A DNA stretch of 64,000 nt, from NCBI GenBank assembly GCA_000729835.1, contig JFHB01000139.1, positions 1-64,000 of the forward strand, written 5' to 3'. Below the pieces are notes generated by a model. It saw only the letters and a list, made by a program, of their open reading frames with translations. It made no database searches and had not been told where the DNA came from. Shown piece by piece: positions 22,301 through 34,016 of this stretch. Positions within the stretch are counted from its first letter, which is position 1; each line of letters begins with the position of its first letter. A program made the position numbers and the translations under genes. This stretch comes from Atkinsonella hypoxylon. Lineage: Eukaryota > Ascomycota > Sordariomycetes > Hypocreales > Clavicipitaceae.

Positions 22301-23427
22301 ACTATAAGAGAAAGCTCTTTCTTATATAAGGTTGCACTAGAATTAAACGTTAAAAACTTTATCTTTATTTTAACTAAGATAGCTTATTCTTATAGATATT
22401 TCTATTATACACTTACTAACTATTAAGAGCGCTATAAAGCCCTTTTAATCTTATTCTTTAGTAAAGAAAATAGTGCATTTTGCTCCTATTGCACTAATAT
22501 ATATCTTTAGATAGTTACCTTATTTAGGGAATATATCTACTTTCTATTCTACAGCTGTACCTCTCTTAAGGATATCTATAGCAGCTTATACAGTAATTAC
22601 GTTTAAAGTAGCTTTACTGCTATAAGCTGTAAGTAGTAATTTATAAAAGGTTATAGTAACTATAGGTAGATTTACTATAATGCTTCTTTTATAACGTTCT
22701 AGAGTAAAAACTAGGTAGATTAACTATTTATTCTTTTAAGGCTCTAGAAGGTCCTTTATAAGGATCTTTCTTCCTTTATAGTAGTTAATATTCCTTACCC
22801 TTTCCCTTAAACATTAAAACTACTAGAATTTTGCTAAAAGATTAAGTGTAAATTGCTTAAGTTAAAAAAAAAAAAAATAAAAAAAGAGTAAAGGTTAAGC
22901 AGCCTCTTTAGTTAAAATAAAGTAGAACTATACTTATTTTTAGTAGTTTTTAAAAACTTTTTATATATTCTATTTAATTTAAGCTTATAGCCTTAATTCT
23001 AATTAGCTTTAAATCTTTAAATAATCTTAATATACTATTATTAAATCTTAGTTAGTTTTAAATATATAAATAACTAAACTTAACCTTCTTTCTCCTTAAA
23101 GCTAAAGATATAGAGACTATAGCTTTAGCTTTTACAAAAGCTATAGTAAGTTATATACCTTAGTAAAGTTATAGGCAAATTATTAAGATTAAATAATGTT
23201 GTTAATCTTCTTATAGCTTCTACGCTCTTCTTTAGGTATTATTAGTAGATAAACTTCTATTATATACTTTAGATAATATTATAGTAAAAGGTTTACTTTA
23301 GCGTTATTATCCTTAAAATCCTCTTTTTAGTATAGCTATAATATATAGTCCTTAGAAACTATTTAATCTAATATATTATACTAAGCATTAGTAGGTTGTA
23401 ATTTATTAGTATTTTACTTAAAGTTAC
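19313..23427 (-). other. Gypsy-2 post-pol segment, unexplained
   Basis: About 4.1 kb between the end of pol and the 3' LTR, the mirror of 49241-53369 in Gypsy-1, so it is part of the element and not a later insertion. Both strands carry long stretches poor in stops: the + strand (antisense to pol) has an uninterrupted 72-codon stretch at 20343-20561 and a Cys-containing stretch at about 22250-22850 that precedes a run of A (22865-22880); the - strand has a frame over about 19400-21500 with stops only at TAA/TAG. I cannot say which is the real gene, and recognise no family with confidence. Confidence 0.6.
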
Positions 23428-26400
23428 TAGTGCTTTTACTATATTAAGCAGTATATTATAGGGTATAGAGCTATTTATTAGCAGTAGAAGTTTACTATCT
23501 CTCTAGATTAAGCCTAAACTTCTTAATATAATCTCTAGAAATAGTCTTATTAAGCACTATACTATCTAGAGTCTTTAAACAGTAAGCGCTAGTAACTTTT
23601 GCTTAGCTATATACCTTAAAAGAACTATTTTATTGCATTACTAACTTCTTCTTTATTAATATATCTATAACTCTTTATATATTATATATAAAGACTAGAT
23701 CTTTTAGAACTAATTAATCTTTCTTCTTTTACAATAATACCTCTTAGTTCTAATTTATTTAATTAACTAAGTATTACCTAAATATAAAGACTTTTATATA
23801 AGCCTTTTAGATATCTACTTTCTTTTATTCTAGAATTTTAACTCTTGCTTTAAAGAGATTCTATATTATTGTAACTTCTAACTAATTAATTAACCTTTAA
23901 GTAGAAAATTTAACCTCTAAAGAAAGAATAAGCTTCTAACTATAAATTAAGTAGAAAGCAGATTTACTGTATAACACTTATATAGCTATATAGTCTACTA
24001 ATAGTGCTTTATTTAGCAATTTAAACTACTTACTATTAGAACCTTCTATCTTTAAAAGGGTAAATATAAGCGTTTAATAACTAGCTTTAATAGGTAAATT
24101 AGCTTTTAGATTATATACTAATGTCTTAATCCCTTTAATTCTAATAGCTTTAACTGCTTTTTTAAGATTTCTATATATTTCTAGCTCTCTATTAAAAACT
24201 AGAAATTAGAAGACTTTAAATTATATAATTAGTTTTATTAAGAACTTCTAAATAGCTATAACATTAGTATACTATATAGAGTGCGCTTCTATTTATCTAG
24301 TAAGGTTATATTTTACTTCTAGAAGGTACTTAAAACTATAATTAAGTAGTATATATTAGGTGTTAATATATATCTTACTTATTAGGTTGCCTAAAGCTAC
24401 TAGTATTAATAATTCTTTAGGCCTTTAAGGAGTAAACTTTTAGTATACTTTATAATAGAAAATTATTACTTAAACTATATTCTAGAGCCTTTTCTAAAAG
24501 TACCTAATTCTAACTACTTAAAATATAACTTTTATACCTTTATAACCTATTTACTTATATAAAGCCTTAATAATCTTCTTCTATTGTATTAAGTCTTTAA
24601 TAACTAAGGTAGAACTCTTTATTATACTAGTTAGTCTCTTCTATAATAGGCCTTTATCTAAGAAGTATTACTTAGCACTTATATAAAGTTGCTTATACTT
24701 ACTCTTATTTAGATTAAATAGTTTATATAATATTAAAAGGAAATCTACAATTTATTAAGTTCTAAAAGTATAGTATACTCTATTATATAGCTAGATCTTA
24801 TTAACATTAAGCTGTAGGTTAATAAAATCTTTAATATTCCTTTTAGCTACTTAATCTAATATATTAAAAGGCCTACTCTCTTTATACAATAAAGCATTAG
24901 CTATTTTATTCTTTTCTCCTAGAATATACCTAGCTGTAAAATTAAACAGTATAATATAGCTAATCTATTGTATAATAAGCGCACCTAAAACGTTATTAAT
25001 AGCGCTATTAAGCTAATATATAAGCACCTAAGAATTAGTCTCTAGAGTAAAGGGAACTCTATAGAGATAAATTTATAGCCTTCTTAATATATAAATAATA
25101 GCTCTATATTTCTACTTTATTCTATTATACTTAATTTCTAAATTACTCTAATATCTACTTTTATATTGTATAGAGTGTTATTATTTATTAATAATTTACA
25201 TTAAAACTACTCTTTATTCTTTTAAGCTTATATTAACTATTAATATAATTTCCTTAGCGCTTAAGCTAAGATTAATTATTATAAGAACTAGTGCAGTTAT
25301 TATTATATACTTAAGGACCTCTATAGTGTTCTTCTAGTTTAGTCCTTAAGTCTACTTAATACTCTTCTTAAGTAAGATTATAAGAGGCTTAGCTTTTATA
25401 GAGTAATGCTATACCTAGATGCAATAATAGCCTATAAGCTTAAGAAAGAATTTAACCTTAAAAATATTCTTATACTCTATTTACTTTAGAATCTTTATTA
25501 CTTTTACTTCTAAAGGTTTTCTTCTATTAATACTATATATAAATTTAATAATCTCTATAGTCTTTTAGTATAGCTTTAATTTTACAGTAAATATAGTGCA
25601 ACTAGTTAGCTTAATATTAATAAGGACTTTATTAATATTAATTAAATATTCTATAATATATCTTTATATATTAAGTAACACTTCCTCTTTATTATAAGTA
25701 GTAGTAAAGCCTTTTACTGCAATATTATCTAAGAAAAGCTTATAAGTATAAGGAATTAAGTTAAAAAGAATTCTCTTTACTATTTAAATAAATTAAGCAA
25801 TAGAGTTAGTTACTCTTTAAAGAAGTATATAAAGTTATAGAAGCTCTATTACTATTAAAATTATTGTTAAGTCCCTACTTTTCTCTATAAGTAGTACTTA
25901 GTTATAGCTTAACAGTAAATTAATAACTAAAAGTATCTTATATATTCTAAATTCTTTACTAAAAGCCTTTACTTCTTCTAGAATATAGGCATTCTATATT
26001 ATAATCTTATTGTAGGCTGTTGTAAACAGCACTAACTATATCTCTTTATTCTTCTTTATTACTAAAAAGTAAGGGTTCCTATAAGATCTATAGCTCTCTT
26101 TTAATAACCTATACTAAAGCTTCTTTTTTAATAAATTAACTAGTTTCTCTTATAGGCTAATAGGTATTAGTATTAACTTTACTTTCTAAGCTCTATAAGT
26201 AATAGTATAGATAACTTAAGGTAGTGTAACTAGGGGATTAATCTTTTTACACTCTAATAAGTTTTATACTAGTGCTACCTTTTAGTTATAAAGGATTTCC
26301 TTAAAAACATTAACTTCTTCTTCTATTAAATATTTTTACACTTATTTCTATTTAATCTAAACGCTCTTTTATTATTTAAAATCCTTAGAGCTTTTTACTA

Positions 26401-28207
26401 AATCTTTCTATAATATATTTAGTGTATTTTTCTAATTTATTTAAGTATACTTTTGCCTTTTTCTACTTCTTCTATTTCTACTTAAGGTCTCTATTAAGCG
26501 TAGATTTATCTAAAGGAATATTGTCTTTTAGTAGAATCTTATTAGCTTTCTACTTATATAATGTATTTACCTTTAGATTAATTAGTTATAATTGCCTTAA
26601 GGGCTAAATCTCCTCTACAGCCTCTTTAAGTTAGCTTCTATACTAGTTAGCTATTTCTATTATTATAAGATTAATAATAGCTACACCTTTATTCTTTATT
26701 ATAAGCACTAGCTCTTTATTGTTATTTAACTTAGCTTTAAGACTCTCTTTAACTATTTAATTATAGACTAAATCCTTAAATAGCCTATTAATTAAGATTA
26801 AATTAACGTTAATAGCTATTACTTTATTTATTACTATTTTCTATTTAACACTTCTAATAACCCTTAAGACTAATATAATATTACTAAAACAGCACTTTAA
26901 GAGAAGCTTACCTCCTTTATTACTATACTTAAAAGTAACTTTAGCTATATATATAAAAGGTATTTTAAGGATTAATTATATATATAAAGACTTTAGTGCA
27001 ATATAAAAGTAAATTAGCGTTTAAATGTTTCTAAGGTACAGCTTTATTATTACCTCTCTTAATATTATAAGCTTATATAATGTAAAAGATATAGTAGTAG
27101 TCTTTTACTTTATTAGAGTTATTTTTAAATTAAGCTCTTTAATAAGATCTTTAGTAATAATATTTCTTTATAAACTATAATCTATAAGACTATTAATAAG
27201 TAAAGAGTTTAGGCTTTTAAGCTATACTTAAAGGTAAGGTAAGTTCTATAAATAGCTTATAATTGCTTTTAGCTTTAAAATACTATTTAATTCTTTAATA
27301 TAAAGCGTATTTACCTATAGGTTTACAATAGACTTCTTCTCTTTAGTATAATTTCCTATACATTCTTATATAACATTCTATAAATTCTTCTAGATACTAT
27401 TAAGCAGTTATTTTATATATTTATTAGTAATATCTTCCTTATTGTTTTCTACTGCCTCTTTAACTATAGTAGATATTATCTTAATAATATTAATTAATTA
27501 ATCTTTCTACTCCTTAACTCTTTACCTCTTCCTTAGGATAAAATATAGAGGTATAACTTTAGCACTTATTCTATTAATATAATAGACTTTATTAACACTA
27601 TTTACTTATATTAAGTATTTATTCTTTATTGCTTCTGTAAGTATAGGTATTAGTTAGTATAGGTCTTATAAGCTAACTTTAATCTTTTTCTAAAAAATAT
27701 CTTTAAATAATTATATAAAAAGCTATACTTTTATATCTATAGAGCTATTTTCTTTAGCTTTTTTTCCTTTTCTTTTAGCTTAATCTTCTAAAGCTTCTTC
27801 TTACTTAGTAGAGCGTTATATCTTTATAGTATAGACTCTAAAGGGCTAAGCTATAATTCTCTCCTTAATTAGTATATAAAGAGTTCTTTTAGGTCTATAT
27901 TCCTTTATCTTAAACGTTAAAGTTACTGTAGTACTATTAGTAAAGTCTCTCTTAAGAATAGCTTCTAGTAGAATATATATTAAGTAATAATTAGAAATAT
28001 TAATCTTATTAAAGATTTAATTTAATATCTCTCTCTTTTTCTTACTAAGCTTTTAATAGTTTAATGTTTTTCTACTAAATTCCTTAACTTAAGAACAATA
28101 CTATTTTATAATATAGTAGTTAAAACAATTAACCTAGAACACTATAAGCCTATAAAGATAACTTTCTATACTAAGGAAGCTTTATATAAGAATAAATAGC
28201 ACTAGAT
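23428..28207 (-). pseudogene. pol: Gypsy-2 pol (PR-RT-RNaseH-IN)
   Basis: Mirror of Gypsy-1 pol. The RT box reads FLDN at 25736-25725 followed by IAVKGFTT, the FxDD-IxVKGP form typical of a common fungal Ty3/Gypsy clade; the C-terminal YYLETLD stretch of the polyprotein is at about 23590-23561. I see no chromodomain after it. The frame is broken by many TAA/TAG. The open stretch at 26422-26607 on the other strand is a shadow of it. Protease was not located with certainty. Confidence 0.75.
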
Positions 28208-28561
28208 TATTTAATTCTACTGTTAAAATGCTTACTCTTTAATTATACTTTATAAAGCTAATCTTATTATTATACTAGTAAAACTAGCATTAATCTATAT
28301 AATAACCTTCCTTACTATAGTAATAGCAGTAATACTGCCTTATATAGCTTCTAGTTGTATAGGTCCTAAAGCTCTAGGCACTGTTATATACATTAACAGC
28401 GTTAATATATATATTCTGCCTTTCCTTCTTCTTTTTTCTAAATTTCTCTTTAAAAAGCTTTATAATATCTATCTTTAAAACTGCCTACTTTATAAGTATA
28501 ATCTTTATATTCTTAAACTTCTAGGTTAAATTATCTATTTAATCTTTTACTTCTAAAATAG
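28208..28561 (-). pseudogene. gag: Gypsy-2 gag, 3' part with zinc knuckle
   Basis: Continuation of the gag frame from 56029-56873, separated by Copia-2. It holds a Lys-rich stretch and the CCHC-type zinc knuckle near 28345-28290, readable as C-Y-Y-(C/Y)...G(Y/H)...C by comparison with the Gypsy-1 copy. It binds RNA in working elements; here it is interrupted by stops and by the copia insertion. Confidence 0.65.
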
Positions 28562-29261
28562 TGTTAAAAATAAGCTACCCTGTATAGCCTATTTTTATGC
28601 CTACTAGTTGCTCTATCACGTGACCCTAACTAGGTCTTGTTACGTTGATTTTTGGTAGAGATATCGCTGTTACTAGATGCGAAACATCTAGAATCGACTA
28701 AGGCAAAGTTGCCTAACCTATAGTTAACTTTAACTGCGATTTTCTCTACAACTAGCAATAGTAGAAATTCAAGAAGTATACTATTTAAAAGCTAAGAATT
28801 AGGGCTATCTAATAGTATAATTATTAGATAGAGTTGCTTATAAGGGTTGCTTGTTATTAGTGGAATTTGTTAAATTGTGCACATAAGCGTCTCGTTTATA
28901 TAGCTGTAAGTCGATTTTTTTGTTTTTATATAGTAAATCTTTTTGTAGAAATTATAAAGTAGCCTATAAGCCCCTTCTAGCGACTACAGCCTGCCGATAT
29001 AGTTAGTAGGTCTATAAGGGACTAGAAAGATTCAAGATCCTACCCTTACTAACTTGTTCGTTACAGCGCTCTTAATATAAGATACCACTATTATTATAGT
29101 TATCTACTGCCTCTACGTAATCTATACTATACACTACAGCTTAATTTAGGCCGCTGCTGCTTCTACTACGTAATAATTGCTAGGAGCAATTACAGGTGCT
29201 AAATCTAAGAGACTACTACTCTCTTAGATATCTAGTCCTGTAATCCCTATTATTTTCAATA
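28562..29261 (+). repeat. Copia-2 5' LTR, 700 bp
   Basis: Same LTR family as 8355 but with the shorter variant lacking the TTGCCTG insertion near its start and with CTAAGAGA/TCTCTTAG hairpin arms near its end. CACGTG retained at 28617-28622. Confidence 0.93.
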
Positions 29262-30206
29262 GGTTATAAGCCCGGAAGACCTATCTGCAAGCTGTTAGCC
29301 CGCTAAAAATCTACTATTGTGTACTGTATTACCCACTAGAAGCTATATTAAGACCTACGCTAGCAGCTATCGCTGCTAAAACCATTAGTAGCTTGCTAGA
29401 AGCTATTAATACCTGCTGCACATATATCGCCAGCCACTATACTGGTGTTTTCATTCTGCCCACCCTATGCCTCCCGCACTCTATGCACTCTATGTATACA
29501 CACTTTTGAAGCTATTCTTAATAGCTAGGTTCTATTGTTGCGCAACATTAAAATATACACATCTACATACATTATATTTGCACTGCAAATCGTTTTATTA
29601 GGCACTACTTAATTAATTATTTCTATTAAGAAATAAGCTTAGCGCTGCACTACATCGCTTGTTGTTATGCTGTTATCTTGTATATTGTGCACCCTATGCA
29701 CCTCTATTAGTAGCTATACTACAATTTGTAGTGCACGCTTAACAGCTCTTATTGTAGATATTCCTGTGTTTTCAGGTGCAGAATTAATTTATGTAGTAAT
29801 CCCACTAGTTAGGATTTTAAAGTAGGAATTAGCTAGATATCCCTAAATTAGCTGTACCTAGGTCTCCACTGATTTATTAGAACCTAATTAGAGAAAAATC
29901 TCCTGAATTTTTTGGCTAAAAATAGCTAGAACCTATGTTTTATGCCTCTTGCAACCGCTTGTTAATCTGGTCTGCTATACAAATTGTATGCGTATATAGA
30001 TCGCAATATAACGCAGCCTTTAGAGCCCATTATATCTATTACAAAAGAAATTGGAGAAAAATCTTAGTATAATTTCTAAAGATATAGGGCACTTCTAGCC
30101 TATATTTAGTAAGAATTATTACTGTTATTTACTACTATTTCCACTGTAATTTAGGCTATAATTAGCTATAAAGAGCGTTAAATTAGCTATATTTTAAGCC
30201 CTTAAA
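29262..30206 (+). other. Copia-2 primer site and 5' leader
   Basis: The half-tRNA-Met primer site GGTTATAAGCCC is at 29262-29273. The leader repeats the palindrome TGTTGCGCAACA near 29537 and the hairpin before it. No coding frame. Confidence 0.65.
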
Positions 30207-32380
30207 ATAGCACTAAAAGGAACAGGCAAGGGAAAGAGCATAAGCCCTAAACGGGGTAGTAGTTCTAGTACACTAGCTACAGCTGCTGCTACTAGCTTTC
30301 CTAGTCTAGCTAGATCCCCCCCTTAGCCAGTAGATTCCTCTTCTAATGAAGAAGATTATACAGCTAAGAAGGCTCTAAAAGAAGCTAGATTAGCTTCTAA
30401 AAGAGTAGTGTAAGTCTATAATATATAAGCTAATCTAAAAGCTTAAATAGATAAGTAACAAAAGACACTAAATAGATTTATTAGGTATAGTGAAGCAAAA
30501 TAAAGCTAAAATGAAGGTAATATAGCTAATTTACTAAGTAAATTAAATACTATAATTACATCTATAGGTAATCTCTCTATAGAGTCTCCCTCTAAGGTAG
30601 TAGATCCTATTCCTTCTAAAAGAGCTTCTAAAGTCTCTTTTAAAGCCCTTAAACCTTCTAGTTCCTCTAATAGTGCTACTTTTCTGCCTACTTTTAATAA
30701 AGGCACTATAAAAGAGTTAAATAAGAAGGTCCACTTAATTCTAGAGGCTGTTAAGCTAAAAGGCCCTAAAAATTTTAAACAGTAGAAGTAAGCTTTAACT
30801 ATTTAATTTAAAGCACTAAGATTCCCTTAATTTATTAATAATTCTAGTATAGTTAGTATATTAGTAGATTTAGAGCAAGCTATTATCCTTATAATTATAA
30901 GAGATAGTTGCTAATCTAGACCTTAAGCTACTATAAGCTAGCATAAGTCCCCTATAGATGCCTATAACGTTCTAGTTAAGCAGTATTCGTAAAGTGCTAA
31001 AATACAATGTAGTACGCTATATACTAGTTATTATAACTTATTGTTTTCGAACTATAAGGGATCTTTAGAGGCCTTTAATGCTGAATTTAATAATTTACTA
31101 GCTAGATTATAGCTCTATAGTGTAGCTATTAATTCTATCGACTAGGTAAATTATTATATTAATGCTTTAAAGAAGACCTTCCCTAGCTAGGCTAAAAGGC
31201 AGCGATATTCTATTAGAGCTGCTAGAGCATAAGGTTTATCTGTAAAAATGCTAAATTTACAGATCCTTATAGCTAATTTATTAGAAGAATAAAGAGATAA
31301 AAGCTCCTCTATATCTAAGGCTCTTAGTTATAAAGCTTCTAATTCTAATAGTTTTAATAATAAGGCTAATTAAAGAAAGAATCCTCCTAATTAGAAGAAG
31401 AATTCCGATTCTAATTCTAACAATTCTAATGCCTCTAAAGAAAAAGATTAAGATAAAGCCTCTAAGAATAAGAAGAAGTAGAAGGGTCGAAGAAGAAGTA
31501 ATAAAAACTCTAGGAATAAGGATAGAGAAGCTGCTTTTGCTATAGGTTGTTATAACCTATCTACTAGCAACTAGGATACTATAGAATCTAATAATTCTAG
31601 CAGTTCTAGTAGTGATAATTCTTACGATTTAGATACAGAATCTACTACTAGTAATACTAGTACTACTAGTATTAATACCCCTTCTTTTAATTACTCTAAC
31701 GGAATAATTAAAAACTCCCTATTATACAATACAGGTTCTACCTATTATATAGTTAACAATAAGGCATTTTTTAGGACTTTTAAGCCTATAAAAAAGGGTA
31801 AAACCGCGCCTATTGCTACTAGAGGAGGTCCTATTTATCCTAAAGGACAGGGAACTGCTGTATTCTAGGTACTAGTTAGTACAAATCCAGCTAAATATAG
31901 GCCTTTAGCTCTAAAGGATGCTCTATATTGCCCAGGTTTAGATACTAACCTAATTAGTGGTTTAAAGCACTATTTAACAGGGGGCACTCTCCTTAGAAAT
32001 TAGCTATTTCTAGCTAATAGAAGCTGCTGTAGGCTTCTAAATCCCAAAAAGCATAGTTTCTTCTTACAGCTTAAGGGGCAAGAGACCTCTAGAGTGTGTA
32101 AAAACCACGTAAATCTCTCTTATATGGGATTTCTAGCTAGCAATAGTTATAATAGCGGTTATAATGCTAGTTATCCTATAGAGGTTTAAATCCCTTAACA
32201 GCCTAGTTTTAATCCAGAGGAATATAGCCGAATCGAGGAATTATCTAATTTTGAAGAAGATAATACCAATAACGATGCTATAGAGCTATTAGCCCTAGTT
32301 CCTAAACGGGCTCCTAGTTAGATTTCTTCTAATAACGGGGATTTAGAAGGTCTAAATCCTGAGTTGCTAGATATTGGAGG
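30207..32380 (+). pseudogene. gag-pol: Copia-2 gag-pol, part 1 (gag and protease)
   Basis: Start taken at ATA 30207, aligned with 10028 and 34017. This part covers gag, the Ser/Asn-rich linker, protease (NTGST near 31735) and the approach to the HHCC finger, ending where Copia-3 is inserted after GATATTGGAGG. Joined with 40245-42106 and 53867-55062 the frame stays in phase over 5,229 bases, so the damage is by point mutation plus two insertions and not by frameshift. The - strand open stretch at 30506-30706 is a shadow of gag. Confidence 0.85.
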
Positions 32381-33079
32381 TGTTAAAAATAAGCTACCCT
32401 GTATAGCCTATTTTTATGCCTACTAGTTGCTCTATCACGTGACCCTCATTAGGTCTTGTTACGTTGATTTTTGGTAGAAATATCGCTGTTACTAGATGCA
32501 AAACATCTAGATTTAACTAAGGCAAAGTTGCCTAACCTATAGTTAACTTTAACTGCGATTTTCTCCACAACTAGCAATAGTAGAAATTCAAGAAGTATAC
32601 CATTCAAAAGCTAAGAATTAGGGCTATCTAATGGTATAATTGTTAGATAGGGTTGCTTATAAGGGTTGCTTGTTATTAGTGGAATTTGTTAAATTGTGCA
32701 TATAGGCGTCTTGTTTGTATAGCTGTAAGTCGATTTTTTTGTTTTTATATAGTAAATCTTTTTGCAGAAATTATAAAGTGGCCTATAAGTCCCTTCTAGT
32801 AACTACAGCCCGCCGATATAGTCAGTAGGTCTATAAGGGACTAGAAAGATTTAAGATCCTACCCTTACTAACTTGTTCGTTACAGCGCTCTTAATATAAA
32901 GATACCACTATTACAGTTATCTATTGCCTCTACGTAATCTAGTACTATACACTACAGCTTAATTTAGGCCGCTACTGCTTCTACTACATAATAATTGCTA
33001 GAAGCAATTACAGGTGCTAAATCTAAGAGACTACTACTCTCTTAGATATCTAGTCCTGTAATCCCTATTATTTTCAATA
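32381..33079 (+). repeat. Copia-3 5' LTR, 699 bp
   Basis: TGTTAAAAATAAG to TTTTCAATA. CACGTG at 32436-32441. Followed without gap by the primer site. Confidence 0.95.
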
Positions 33080-34016
33080 GGTTATAAGCCCAGAAGACCT
33101 ATCTGCAAGCTGTTAGCCCGCTGAAATCTACTATTGTGTACTGTATTACCCACTAGAAGCTATATTAAGACCTGCGCTAGTAGCTATTGCTGCTATTAGT
33201 AGCTTACTGGAAGCTATTAATACCTGCTGTACATACATCGCCAGCCACTATACTAGTGTTTTTATTCTGCCCACCCTGTGCCTCCTACACTAGTTCTATA
33301 CACCCTGTGCATACACACTATTAAAGCTATTCTTAATAGCTAGGTTCTATTGTTGCGCAACATCAAAATATACACATCTATATATATTATATTCGCACTG
33401 TAAATTGTTTTATTAGGCACTGCTTAATCAATTATTTCTATTAAGAAATAAGCTTAGCGCTGCACTGCATCGCTTGTTGTTGTGCTGTTATCTTATATAT
33501 TGTGCACTCTGTGTACCTCTATTAGTGGCTATACTACAATTTGTAGTGCACGCCTAACAGCTCTTATTGCGGATATTCCTGTATTTTTAGTTGCAGAATT
33601 AATTTGTGTAGTAATCCTACTAGTTAGGATTTTAAAGTAGGAATTAGCTAGATATCCCTAAATTGGCTGTGCCTAGGTCTCCACTAATTTGTTGGAACCT
33701 AATTGGAGAAGAATCTCCTAAATTTTTTAGCTAAAAATAGCTAGGACTGTGTTTTATGCCCCTCGCGACCGCTTATCAATCTAGTCTGCTATACAAATTG
33801 TATGCGCATACAGATCGCGATACAACGCAGCCTTAGAGCCCGTTATACCTATTACAAAAGAAATTGGAGAAAAATCTCAGTATAATTTCTAAAAATATAG
33901 GGCACTTCTAGCCTATATTTAGTAAGAATTATTACTGTTATTTACTACTATTTCCACTGTAATTTAGGCTATAATTAGCTATAAAGAGCGTTAAATTAGC
34001 TATTAAAACCCTTAAA
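33080..34016 (+). other. Copia-3 primer site and 5' leader
   Basis: Primer site GGTTATAAGCCC at 33080-33091; leader palindrome TGTTGCGCAACA near 33350. Non-coding. Confidence 0.65.

Noticed and set aside
22865..22890. A-run as the 3' end of a LINE-type insertion
   Set aside because: It occurs at the same place in both Gypsy-A copies, with no duplication around it and no LINE-like RT nearby.
26422..26607. Open stretches 26422-26607 (+) and 46070-46255 (-)
   Set aside because: Mirror images of each other, antisense to Gypsy-A pol.
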